NCBI GenBank assembly: GCA_024449915.1
Contig: JAMZAV010001985.1
Location: forward strand, 124,001 to 188,000
From: Sweltsa coloradensis
Lineage: Eukaryota; Arthropoda; Insecta; Plecoptera; Chloroperlidae
Length of the DNA: 64,000 bases
Direction of reading: 5' to 3'
The notes below the pieces were generated by a model. That model saw nothing but the letters and a program-made list of their open reading frames with translations. It did not search any database and was not told the origin of the DNA. This document shows, one piece after another, positions 23,084 through 33,475 of this stretch. The translations under genes and the position numbers were made by a program. The first letter of the stretch is position 1; each line of letters begins with the position of its first letter.

Positions 23084-23728
23084 AGGGGCTAAAAACCCCC
23101 AAAAATATTTTTTACCATGTGATCTTTAGCACAATACTACACTTAAATTACCGTTTAAAAATTATATCTTGTAACTGTGATTTAACAGGATTTTTTTAAA
23201 ATTTTTTTGATCCAGAAATTTGCGAAAATTGGTGTTTTGGAAAATTTCCTAAATCGGCTTTAACCTGCTTCTTTTTTGGTCCACATAGATACTAGAGCAT
23301 AGTACCAATCTGAAATGCCCCTTTATAACATCGTGTCTTGAAACTGTGCCCAAATATACCCTCAAACACGCAAAAATATGCATTCCAAAATCACACCCCA
23401 TCTTGGTAATCAGCATATTTTGACCGAACTTCTTGCCCAAATTACAAAACAAAATATAGAGAATTTACAGAAAAGGCTGTCGAGTACGTCAATAATGGCC
23501 AATATTTTTTTGGATCAAAATCCTCCAAGGTCACGGGGCATAAAGATCGTCCCCATGTTATTTCTTATGGGAGATTTTTGCCGATGGGACCTAGCTCGAA
23601 AAATGTCATGTTTGACAATTTTTTGGGAGGTCATGGTGGCCCCAATAATTTTTCTGTTAATTGCTAAATTCATTACTAGTTAGCCTGAATGAAATATATT
23701 TTTTTGAGTTTAGCGGTTAAATACCCCT
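23084..23728. mobile_element. TTAA-flanked element (family G)
   Basis: TTAA at 23080-23083 and 23729-23732 flank termini AGGGGCTAAAAACCCC and GGTTAAATACCCCT. The interior includes a 101-codon plus-strand frame (23378-23683) that I cannot assign. A relative in inverse orientation at 46693-47290 shares GGGACGATCTTTATG and CAGCATATTTTGACC, with frames broken there. Length 645 bases; piggyBac-like by its target site only. Confidence 0.6.
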
Positions 23729-23734
23729 TTAAGT

Positions 23735-24690
23735 AATTTATTCACAGGACACAGTAATACATGCAAGTAAAAAAAAACAATAAAAAAGATTGGGTAGCCT
23801 GATGAATACATGTCAATAATACAATTACATAGCACAACAACAAAATAATACAACAGCTATAGACAAAACACAAATTCAACACTATATAATTATGCACATT
23901 CATTAACAAAACAATACAAACTACCTACACACATAAATGGTTACTCGGTTTGTAAGTAAAAAAAACATAAAAAAAAAATTAAATTAAATTAAACTTAGTG
24001 TTGAAACTCAAGCCTGGGTAGCCCCAGGCCGCTAATAACCAACTTAATCATTGATTAAAAATCCTCCTGATGATAGAAGAACTCCTCCACGGAGTAATAT
24101 GCTTTATTAGTTAATAATTTTGTTAGATTATTTCGGAATGTGATTAAGTTATTAACATAAGTTATCTGCTTCGGCAATTTATTAAGTTTATATTAATATA
24201 CATTGAGTTATTTTGTGTGAACTTCGTTCTATATTGGGTACAATGAATGTCACCATTTCGACGAGTATTATTATAGTAAGCATCATGGTTTAAGACAGGT
24301 TTATTTGAATGTTCAAGACTTTTTACAAGTGAGGTTGCCTCCAAGATATACAGGTAATAAATAGTTAATATTTTATGTTTAATGAACAGCGGCTTGCAGT
24401 GTGCTTTCACGTAACAAGATGACTTAAGGCCACACATGTTTCTCATTGCCTTTTTCTGCACTTTAAATAAGGTACTGAATGACCCCAAAATTCTATTTCA
24501 CAACGTATGTAGGATTTAAAGCTAGAATGACAAACTATCTTAGCAACATTTAAACCTGTTATTTCCTTTGCGGATCTAATTGCGAAGTAAGCTGGTCTGA
24601 GTTTACTACATATTAAGTCCAGACAATGTTGTGACCAACCAAGATTTTAAGTTTTTTAAGCACCTGTAGTAACAGTCGGTTGAGCGAAGA
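23735..24690 (-). pseudogene. 5'-truncated non-LTR retrotransposon, reverse transcriptase C-terminus
   Basis: Read on the minus strand from 24690: LGWSQHCLDLICSKL..AYFAIR, then a segment ending EIEFWG, then (after a one-base loss at the G run near 24485) GSFSTLFKVQKKAMRNMCGL and KPLFIKHKILTIYYLYILEA, and (after another one-base loss near 24180) KLPKQITYVNNLITFRNNL and KAYYSVEEFF, then stop. This is the typical C-terminal region following the reverse transcriptase thumb in Jockey/CR1-type LINEs. The 3' untranslated part runs to about 23735, ending near TGTATTACTGTGTCCTG. Two frameshifts and 5' truncation make it dead. A second truncated copy lies at 61205-61718. Confidence 0.8.
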
Positions 24691-25100
24691 AGAATTTGCT
24701 GATATGACCCTTTGAACACTTTTCTTCAACCCAATTGTTAAAATATAATCAATTTAAACAAAATTGTGAACGATATTTTTTTAACTTTCCAGTATATTTG
24801 CCAATAATTCACGTCTTTTTATGTTACTCTGTATAGTATAAACTCAAAACTGACTTCTGAATTATAATAAACAAAAACATTCTATTAGAAATCGTTAAGA
24901 CTAAGTAGATGAGATACTCTGCACTGCTCAGCTAAATCCTTAGTAGGTTCCCGACACAAGTTTAAGCTTTAACTCTCTGAGATGGATGAATGAACAATGT
25001 CAGAATAAGGCTCGGTCTGACGACATGGTAGCAAAAAGGTTGGTCAGAAACTCTCTCTTTCTAACCTCCTTAACAGCGATTAATCGTGTCTGTCCGCAAA
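24691..25100. other. No recognised feature
   Basis: AT-rich sequence between the LINE fragment and the tandem duplication; no frame or repeat that I can support. Confidence 0.4.
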
Positions 25101-25102
25101 AT

Positions 25103-25375
25103 AGAAGTTCTGTGAACTGATGTTCCCAAGTATCTGGTGCTGTGGTAAGGCCGAATGGCAACCTGTGGTATTGGTAGTTGCCCGATGACTAACTCCTGTT
25201 GTCGGAGGTAGAGTGGAAGTTCTGTGAACTGATGTTTTCAAGGTTGTGTCTAGGTTCACAGCAACTCAACTATTCTCAAGTATTTGCGGCCTACTGGTGC
25301 CGTGGTCAGGCCGAATGGCAACCTGTGGTATTGATAGTTGCCCGATGACTAGCTGCTACTTGTCAGAGGTAATCA
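25103..25375 (+). repeat. Imperfect ~110-160-bp tandem duplication
   Basis: AAGTTCTGTGAACTGATGTT starts both units (about 25106 and 25213). Both end in GGCCGAATGGCAACCTGTGG followed by TAGTTGCCCGATGACTA. The second unit has about 50 extra bases in the middle. The 80-codon frame from 25246 is a by-product. Confidence 0.7.
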
Positions 25376-25930
25376 ATCGTTTCTGGTACACTCACGGGCA
25401 TAATTTGTGGCATTTACAAGAAGGGATCATTATAATATTTGGTGGGGTATTGTTTATTAAGGAATCATACACGAAAATATATTTTTAACTTAAAAATCAT
25501 CATAAATCGATAATAAAAGTTAAAAATATGTCTTAAATGTAAAATAAAAATACACGTAAAACAGACGACCTGGGTCACAAACACACTCAAAATTTTGTAT
25601 TACTCTCTGGCTCTTCGTCAAGCGGGCCTACTGACGAAGTCTTTGCCCCTGTGACTGTCGTGGGTGGGAGGGGGGGCGGTGAGGTGCTCTCGCGACCGGG
25701 AGGGTGTAGTGGCGCGCTCTGTCGAGGTCTTGGCGCACTACTAGGACACACGGAACGTGCTCGTTAAAATGCATAAAGTAATTAAAATCACTTAATTAAA
25801 ATATGTAAATGATCTTGTTAACCGAACTATTTAAGTTATAAAAGTTTCATTCTCGTAATATTCTTGTCCTTAATTACATTTTTGATTTAAAAGGCAAAAA
25901 CTGGCCCTGATTTAGATGTGTAACTTTGTA
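25376..25930. other. No gene; GC-rich patch
   Basis: At about 25655-25750 the sequence is markedly GC-rich (GGGTGGGAGGGGGGGCGG). The rest is AT-rich. No supported feature. Confidence 0.4.
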
Positions 25931-25934
25931 ACGC

Positions 25935-26275
25935 ACAGTGTTGGCTAAGGCGCTAAGCGCACGACTCTGATTCGGGAGGTCCCTGGTTCAAATCCTGTTG
26001 GACCGACAATCCTGACTGAAGGTTTGTGCCGAGGTTTTCTTTAGTCGTTAATGCGTATGAAAGTTATTTCGTCCTCTTAAACAGCCCTCAGACATTCCTT
26101 CAGAATTTTTCTATCCGCAATATACCTACTTAGACACAGTAGCGTACATACACCCTGGAGTATGAACAACTCAGGAATTTCTATATCTATTTATTAACTG
26201 CCAGTATCTATATTTTAACCAATATGTTCAATAAAGTATTTATTTTGCACCCTGGGCAGGCTTCCCATGAGAAAT
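25935..26275 (+). mobile_element. tRNA-derived SINE (family B)
   Basis: The head CACAGTGTTGGCTAAGGCGC is followed by CCTGGTTCAAATCCTG (B box) and CGACAATCCTGACTGAAGG. The body has AACAGCCCTCAGACATTCC. The continuation with CACCCTGGGCAGG at about 26248 matches the end of the copy at 305. It contains an extra AT-rich segment of about 80 bases at about 26165-26245. Confidence 0.7.
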
Positions 26276-26616
26276 GATTATTAACTTGGCAGAGGTAGTG
26301 AAAACTGTTGTAATGGAAAGTCACACAACTCACACACTCACACTAACACTAACTCACACAGTCCCCGTATAGATATGACTGAAGGCAAACTATCGTATCT
26401 GGTGTTTGATTAAACCTCCCACGATCTGTTGCCTATTGTCAACCCTTCCTAGCAGATAGAGGTGGCTCATATACTACTAACGAGAGTCCGACGGTTCACT
26501 CCAGCCACTGGCAATCCTGTCTGAATATCATTCAAATGTCAATGATGAATCGCAATCATATATTATAATTAAACATGGATGTTAAAACTATGTTTAACCT
26601 AAAAATAACTTTTATT

Positions 26617-26728
26617 ATTCCTTTTTTGGAGAAACTCTACAATTGAGGGAAAGTGCTATACTTGAATGGTTCCTTTTTTGGAGAAACTCTTCAATTGAGG
26701 AAAAGTCTTTCTTTGACAGTAACGAGTA
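26617..26728 (+). repeat. ~57-bp tandem duplication
   Basis: TTCCTTTTTTGGAGAAACTC occurs at about 26619 and 26671. Each is followed by TTCAATTGAGG or TACAATTGAGG and GAAAGT. Confidence 0.8.
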
Positions 26729-26983
26729 AATTTACTACTAGGTGCATGTTGTACCTGGGCTGGTTTACAAGAACTTTTAAACTATACTCATATCAGTCTT
26801 AGTTTGAACTTTGTCAACCTCATCTCGTCTTCGGACTCGAGTTCACATCTTCTTGTGAAGCGATGAGAACTTCCTGTATTTAATTACCTGAAGTTCATTC
26901 TAAGCAACAGAGCAGAGGAGAGTAGACACTGTCCTTGTGTTCTACAACCATGATACACAAAAGAATTTAACTTAACACTGCTC

Positions 26984-27160
26984 TTAAGTGGGAAAATAAG
27001 TTTTTATCATGTAGCAATATTTCGAAAAGTTTCACTTTTCTTCGACTGGCTGACATTATATTTTGTATTTTCATAAATTTCAGTCGAAGAAAAGTGAAAT
27101 TTTTCGAAATATTGCTACATTATAAAAACTTATTTTCCTACCTAAGACCAGTGTTATGTT
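26984..27160. mobile_element. Short inverted-repeat MITE, ATAACACTG family
   Basis: GGGAAAATAAGTTTTTATCA..GTAGCAATATTTCGAAAA..TTCACTTTTCTTCGACTG pairs almost completely with the inverse that ends CTTATTTTCC near 27140. The loop is about 40 bases. The outer ends carry AACACTG on the left and CAGTGTTATG on the right, as at 20315-20500. Confidence 0.7.
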
Positions 27161-27245
27161 CAATAAATTGATAGATATCATTTACCTGTTTTATTAAAGT
27201 TTCTAAAAAAAAAAATCGCATTACGTCACAAAACTTATTTTCGGG

Positions 27246-27345
27246 GACTTTTAATTTAAAGCAGACCACGTCAACCATGTCGTCGCCGACGCCTTAAACG
27301 AACACAAAACACGTCAACTAGAGGCCGGTACAATTACTTTAGCAA
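27246..27345 (-). mobile_element. Fragment of family A SINE
   Basis: TTAAAGCAGACCACGTCAACC..GCCGACGCC..CAACTAGAGGCCGG matches the 3' body of the tRNA-Gly SINEs (compare 60645-60720). Head and tail are missing. Confidence 0.6.
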
Positions 27346-27661
27346 TATTTAACTTTCAATTTTCTTGCTTTTTCATAATTATTTTCGACGATTTACTTTA
27401 AATCATTCCATTTCACCTTTTTAACATACACACTATTATGTTTTCATAAAATTTTCTTATTATTATCCATTGATGTAATAATAACATTTTAAAATTATTG
27501 CTATAACTACAGTTTATTTTTTTTAAGGGCATGTATTGTCTTAGTTTTTTTATCGTCCCCATTGTTAATCAGTATTCATAACAAAATAGGATAGAAGTTA
27601 ACTAAATTAACGACAATGTTAGACTAATCTTCGGCCAGGATCACTAGTAAAGACTTAGTGA

Positions 27662-28097
27662 GTGGCTCGTTGGTCTTGTGGTTAGCGTCTCTGCTTCCAA
27701 TGCAGAAGGTCCAGGGTTCGATTCACGTTAAAGTCACTAGTTTTATAACTTCTGATTTGGATTTTAGTCCATCAGTTCTTGTCTTAAGAATAAGTAAACG
27801 GCGACTTTGCATCCGTCCTAGCAACGAAGCACATAAATGACATAATAAATTCAAAGTTGTTCTGAATCGGCCTTGTTGATTCTGGCGTTGATCCGCGGGT
27901 TTTCGCACTGTCCTAACACTGATTGCTATATTTCCTATTATAACGTATCGATCTTTGGTTGGTTATCGCTCACTCATCAATTGCGTCGGGGCCTGCAGGG
28001 TTGGCTTGGTTTGGTATCTTTGGTTCAATGACCCCCACTGAAAATCAGTTGAATATGACTGAGTGGGTAGACTCTTAATACGAATTTATTTATTTAT
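27662..28097 (+). mobile_element. tRNA-Gly-derived SINE (family A), full length
   Basis: The head GTGGCTCGTTGGTCTTGTGG, TGCTTCCAATGCA (anticodon TCC) and GGTTCGATTCACG are followed by the family body TTGTTGATTCTGGCGTTGAT and tail ACTGAGTGGGTAGACTC then (TTTA)n. Its length and parts match 11772-12182. The 60-codon frame on each strand here is SINE-derived. Confidence 0.85.
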
Positions 28098-29890
28098 TGA
28101 TCCAACTAACTCTGGACAAGACTACCTCTAAAAGTTCCACAGATAACTCGCTTCTTTGAATGTAAAGTCTAGACTAGAGTCTGATTGAAACATCCAACTG
28201 AACTGAAAGGTTCCTTACAAAGATTCAATGTAGCCCGTACAGAAGTCAGAGAAAACTACGCGAGTCTGTCAAGTTGGTACCCTGCAACGAAACAAAAGCT
28301 TTCTATCGCACAGCCCGTCAAACACGAACAAGACGCCGAGTCTGCGTTCTTCTTGAGACAACGACAGTAACACACAGAAAGACGACAAAACAGACGGGGC
28401 TGGCTGACTCAGTCTAGTCCCAAGATATCACGGACAATTCTTTAGTCTGTTCGAATTAATCTTTTGTGATAGTTAATTGGATTTACTTCTACTTGAGATC
28501 CTTAATCTTTTCTCTAATAATAATCCTACAGTATCTGCAGTTCCTCAAGACACAAAATAACATTCAATTGTATAAAACATTAAGAAATAAACCATATCAA
28601 GATTAAAATTAATATTGAACAAAAGGCCTTAAAAACAATCTACTAACTATATACAATGTTTTCAGAAAATACTCACAGACCATCGCTAATCCGTTAAACT
28701 ATAGACCCCAAACCCTTATAAAGATTCGAAAAGTTATGGGAATGTTCCTATTGCACTTATCATCACCATGGCGCTTAGTATAATTAAGTCTTAAAATAAT
28801 GGTTTGTGTGATAGATAACTTTGCGTTCATAGATGCCTCTGTTTTCGAAGTCAACTTTTTTGTTGAATGAGACAGTTTTCAGAAAGATTAAATTATAATA
28901 TTTCTTGAATCTTGATCATTTAGGATAATCCAAACTCATAATATCAATAACAATCAAATTCATTTAATTATAAACGTATTATTGTGTACAACGTCATACT
29001 GTACGTTTGTGCATTTTTTGTATGTGTCATGGTTAGGTCGAAGAACGATGTTGTAATACCGAACCTCCCCATTTCATGTCTTGTTTTGTTAATGCATAGG
29101 CGTATAAAAAATATGCAATCTACGGCAAAATAAAGTTTATTGTATATTATTTCGATTTTCGAACTAAAGACCCGGCACCTCCACCAAAAATATTCTTTGT
29201 CGATCTGTTGGTTAAGTAACTTCGCTCCCTCCTGTTGGTTCTCCCGTCCTCTTATTCTCATCAGGCAGGTTTAATTAAATAAGTTTCCTTTATTAATACT
29301 TCAACATCGTTTGTACTTCAAGTCTTCTTTATCATTATCCAAATATTTCTTTCGTATTTCCATAAACATCTGTTTACTTTTAAATTTCATTTCTTTCTGG
29401 CTTTTATGAAATTGTTTCGCAAGTTCTATCAAACTTCTTTCTCATTTCTTCTCTGCCACGGAAAACATCAGGCGGATCTCGCTAAATCCCGCGATTAGTT
29501 GCGCGATACCGTTTATACAAGGATCCGAGAAGGTTTCAAAGAAAAGCTACGTCAAGATGATAAATAGAATGCTTACTTTTACCTTACAAACTGAGCGATA
29601 TTTATAGTCGTATTGCAATTAGCGAGAAAAGTAAGTTACTATATTATAATAAATATTATATCAGTTTTAAATCTAACTATCGCTTTTAAAGTAAATAATA
29701 ACACTTTGAAGGTCCCCACATATTTGAAAGCCGTATTGTGAAATTCATCGCAACTTTAAGTACTTGCCATTAAGGTTTTAATTGGTTAATAAAAATTGAG
29801 TTTCATTAAAAAATCGATCTTTAAAGCTTAATTAACTACTTGTCAAGATATTTTTAACAAATAATCGTAGTCTACAGAAAAAAAAATCAG
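28098..29890. other. AT-rich stretch, nothing firm
   Basis: Frames of 61-97 codons at 28185 and 28968 match no family that I know. One dispersed GGCACCTCCACC core is at about 29167-29180. No tRNA-like boxes or clear inverted repeats seen. Confidence 0.35.
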
Positions 29891-29929
29891 GTAAGGGTAA
29901 AGTTAAATCAGGTGTCCGTGAATAACTTT

Positions 29930-30185
29930 GTTGTGTTGTGTGCCTTCATCGTTCTTGTGTGGGTTATGTGCCCCGGTCGATAAGACGACACCGCCACGGC
30001 TTCCCGCTAGGTAGAGCGCACGTCACACCACCTAGCGGCGGACTCGTGAACTAACTACCGTCCTCGTAGTTCCACAGTCTCCCGCTAGGAAGCGCGGTGT
30101 GTTTCAGAGAGCGCGTGAATCGTTAGGCCGAATTGGCTAACCTTCTCGCACCTCCGCGCGTTCACGGATCGCTTACGATGCCACT
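29930..30185. other. GC-rich segment sharing a phrase with 40155-40240
   Basis: Contains CCGTCCTCGTAGTTCC and GTCTCCCGCTAGG, with close counterparts CCGTTCTCCTAGTTCC and GTCTCCCGCTAGA at about 40161-40190. Both stand out against AT-rich surroundings. This could be the 5' region of a dispersed retroelement or a promoter-like patch; no downstream frame supports a gene. Confidence 0.35.
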
Positions 30186-30228
30186 ATACGCGATAATCCC
30201 TTTCAGACCCAAGGTATTTTTTTCTAAA

Positions 30229-30795
30229 CTAGGAAAACGCTAAAGTCCCGCCGCGTTGATGGATGAGCTTTTTAAAATTTTTAGTTTCCATGGGATATCT
30301 TTACTTTTGCAAGTGCTTTGTTTTGCTGCCTACGCATTGTAGGTGATTGTTGTCAAGTTTCTTTTGTTACCTGTCAATTGGTATTATTTACCGTAAAAAA
30401 CTTATATTAAAAGCTTTATTTCTATGGATTCTGGCTAACTATTTCAACTTTTTCTTCAAAAGGTACTACATCACCATAACCTTAATGTCCATGTATAATA
30501 TGAACATTGTAGCCCCACCCGTTTGGTCAGAATTGGCCCAAATGTCACGAAAATATCGCACTAAAAATCGAAAAAAATCGTAAAAGTACGATATTCATGA
30601 GAAATATTTCTTCGATTGTACCCAAAAACAATACACCTCTAAGTTCAGAGATTTCGAAGGTCCTGTCAAATTTTCATCAAGATCGGATATGCTGTTTGCC
30701 TGGTAGAGAGTTAACAAACAGACAGAAAAAAAAAAACACCCGAGCTAAATTTTTTGGGGGTCAGTGAAATTGAAGTCTTCGCTTCGCTCATCCAA
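30229..30795 (-). mobile_element. Helitron-like element, subfamily I (H2)
   Basis: On the plus strand it starts CTAGGAAAACGCTAAAGTCC, preceded by A, and ends CTTCGCTCATCCAA followed by TAA. In CTAG-3' orientation: start TTGGATGAGCGAAGCG, subterminal GCTCATCCATCAACGCG, hairpin AACGC/GCGTT, CTAG, T. The interior carries TGTTGTCAAGTTTCTTTTG, the GGTCAGAATTGGCCC block and GATTTCGAAGGTCC. A 78-codon frame (30347-30583) is not conserved in other copies. Non-autonomous. Confidence 0.82.
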
Positions 30796-31205
30796 TAAGT
30801 AACTTTAAGCAAAAATTCAAATTTATAAAAAGATTCTAAGATAGTTATTGTTTTTTAAATTTTTTTAATTGCGTTTTAAGAAATTTTGGGAAATTTTGTC
30901 TTTTGAATAAAAGCTTCATTTTAAGTAGAATTCAAATTTGAAAAAAATCCTAAAACTAGATTTTTTTCTGATTTTTTTTGCAATTTTCGTATTTTTTTGT
31001 ATCTCAAATAATAGCAATACCTACTATAGAATTACTAAATTTCCGGGAAAACCTAAATTTTTCCCATTTTTAGCCTTTTTTTACACATTTTTATTTTTAA
31101 TTTTCTCCAAAACATTCACTTTTTGTGAATTGGCGTGGGAAAAAAATGTTGTATTTTTAAATTCCACATTTTTTTTAAATTCGGTCAAATTGAAAATCCC
31201 TATTA
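30796..31205. other. T-rich spacer between two opposed Helitron-like copies
   Basis: Low-complexity T-rich sequence with repeated AAATTTTGGGAAATTTT-like phrases; a 91-codon frame from 30938 is Phe-rich and an artefact of T runs. Related phrases occur at 41880-42170. Confidence 0.4.
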
Positions 31206-32005
31206 TTGGATGAGCGAGCGAGCGTAGCGAGCGGAAGCGAAGACTTCAATTTCACTGACCCCCCAAAAAATTTAGCTCGGGTGTTTTTTTTTTTTTTGTT
31301 TTTTTGTTTTTTTGTTTTTCCGTCTGTTTGTTCGCTCGATTCCGGGCAAACGGCATACGCGATCTTGATGAAAATTTGACCGGACCTTCGTTTTCTCTGA
31401 ACTTAGAGGTGTATTGTTTTTGGGTACAATCGAAGAAATATTTCTCATAAATATCGTACTTTTACGATTTTTTTTCGATTTTTAGTGCGATATTTTCGTG
31501 ACATTTGGGCCGATTCTGACCAAACGGGTGGGGCTAGAACGTTCATATTTCACATGGACATTAAGATTATGGTGATGTAGTACCTTTTGAAAGAAAAAGT
31601 TGAAAAAGTTAGCTAGAATCTATAGAAATAAAGGTTTTAATATTAGTTTTTCAATTTTTAGTGCGATATTTTCGTCACATTTGGGCCGATTCTGACCAAA
31701 CGGGTAGGGCAACAACGTTCAGATTTCACATGGACATTAAGGTTATGGTGATGTAGTACCTTTTGAAAGAAAAAGTTGAAAAAATCAGTCAGAATCTACA
31801 GAAATAAAGGTTTTAATATGAGTTTTTTGAAGTTTATAATACCAATTAACAAATAACAATAGAAACTTGACAACAATCACCTCCACAATGCATTCAAAAA
31901 GCACTTGCAAAGGAAAAGTGCAAACAAACGCACAAAATGAAAAAAAAAAAACTTACAAAAAAAACGCTCATCCATCAACGCGGCGGGACTTTAGCGTTTT
32001 CCTAG
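31206..32005 (+). mobile_element. Helitron-like element, subfamily I (H3)
   Basis: In CTAG-3' orientation it is on the plus strand: TTGGATGAGCGAGCGAGCG..., end hairpin AACGC/GCGTT, CTAG at 32002-32005, then T. A ~190-base internal block beginning at TTTTTAGTGCGATATTTTCG is duplicated in tandem (about 31480-31665 and 31666-31855); H2 has only one. The copy is nearly identical to H4, including that duplication. Confidence 0.82.
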
Positions 32006-32195
32006 TTTAGAGCAATAAAATTTCACAAACCCTACCTACACGTTTGTGTAGCAAGGGTCTGAAAGGGTTATAGGCGGCCACCGCTCTCAGTGCGCTGTAG
32101 CAGGGTGGTAACGAGTGGGTTTGCTGGGCAAGGGTTCGCTGGTTCAAGCCTCCGTCAATGTGTTTGTTTTTTCCTTTTCGGGTGGAAGTCCATTA
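32006..32195 (+). mobile_element. Spacer with a tRNA-like segment
   Basis: Within the spacer, GGGTGGTAACGAGTGGG could be an A box and GCTGGTTCAAGCCTCCG a B box, spaced about 30 bases apart (32103-32155). It fits a degraded tRNA or SINE head; there is no body. The phrase GGGTCTGAAAGGG at about 32054 is the inverse of CCCTTTCAGACCC near 30199. Confidence 0.35.
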
Positions 32196-33004
32196 TTGGA
32201 TGAGCGAGCGAGCGTAGCGAGCGGAAGCGAAGACTTCAATTTCACTGACCCCCCAAAAAATTTAGCTCGGGTGTTTTTTTTTTTTTTTTTGTTTTTTTGT
32301 TTTTTTGTTTTTTTTTTTTTTGTTTTTCCGTCTGTTTGTTCGCTCGATTCCGGGCAAACGGCATACGCGATCTTGATGAAAATTTGACCGGACCTTCGTT
32401 TTCTCTGAACTTAGAGGTGTATTGTTTTTGGGTACAATCGAAGAAATATTTCTCATAAATATCGTACTTTTACGATTTTTTTCGATTTTTAGTGCGATAT
32501 TTTCGTGACATTTGGGCCGATTCTGACCAAACGGGTGGGGCTAGAACGTTCATATTTCACATGGACATTAAGATTATGGTGATGTAGTACCTTTTGAAAG
32601 AAAAAGTTGAAAAAGTTAGCTAGAATCCATAGAAATAAAGGTTTTAATATTATTTTTTCAATTTTTAGTGCGATATTTTCGTCACATTTGGGCCGATTCT
32701 GACCAAACGGGTAGGGCTACAACGTTCAGATTTCACATGGACATTAAGGTTATGGTGATGTAGTACCTTTTGAAAGAAAAAGTTGAAAAAATTAGTCAGA
32801 ATCTACAGAAATAAAGGTTTTAATATGAGTTTTTTGAAGTTTATAATACCAATTAACAATAGAAACTTGACAACAATCACCTCCACAATGCATTCAAAAA
32901 GCACTTGCAAAGGAAAAGTGCAAACAAACGCACAAATCGCAAAAAAAAAACTTACAAAAAAAACGCTCATCCATCAACGCGGCGGGACTTTAGCGTTTTC
33001 CTAG
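32196..33004 (+). mobile_element. Helitron-like element, subfamily I (H4)
   Basis: Start TTGGATGAGCGAGCGAGCG, end hairpin, CTAG at 33001-33004 then T. It shares with H3 the internal tandem duplication and nearly all single-base features. It differs mainly in the length of its T-rich tract near 32274-32320 and by a short deletion near 32855. The 64-90 codon frames over it are by-products. Confidence 0.82.
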
Positions 33005-33231
33005 TATTTTAAATAGAAACGTTAAAGGTTGTCGTCCCTACAAGGGATTTTATGAACGTACCTTCTGTGGCCGCACTTAGTTCAGTCGCAGGCCGAGTGA
33101 ATGCGCCTCGGTCTACAAGGAGCGTGGCACTAGCTACGTGAGGAAATCTCTGATGTGATTGGCTAACTGAAGAATTCTGATTGGCTAGTTCTCCAGCTGA
33201 AAGCAATGCTCCGCTCAACTAATTTATTATT

Positions 33232-33475
33232 TTTGTGGGAAGTCTGTCTAGGGTGCAATTCAGGTGTTTAACTAGGTATGTTGCGGATAGGACAATTGTG
33301 AAGGGATGTCCGAGGGCTGTTTTAGAGGATTCAATCCCTTGCATTCGCATTAACGACTGAGGAAAACCTAGAAATAAACTTTCAGTTAGGATTGCCGGTC
33401 TCGACGGGATTTGAACCCAGGACCTCCCGAATCAGAGTCGAGCGCTTCACGCTCGAGCCAACGCTGTCGGTAGTG
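33232..33475 (-). mobile_element. tRNA-derived SINE (family B)
   Basis: On the plus strand TAGGATTGCCGGTCTCGACG, then GGATTTGAACCC (B box inverse), GAATCAGAGTCGAGCGC and CGAGCCAACGCTG. The 3' end near 33240 has the AGGGTGCAATTCAGG phrase. It ends 10 bases before the next Helitron-like start. Confidence 0.75.

Noticed and set aside
23378..23683. 101-codon frame in the TTAA-flanked element as a transposase remnant
   Set aside because: The related copy at 46693-47290 breaks it, and no piggyBac motif (DDD-type or Cys-rich end) is visible.
30938..31213. 91-codon Phe-rich possible membrane protein
   Set aside because: T-run low-complexity sequence between two transposable elements; no conservation in related T-rich segments.
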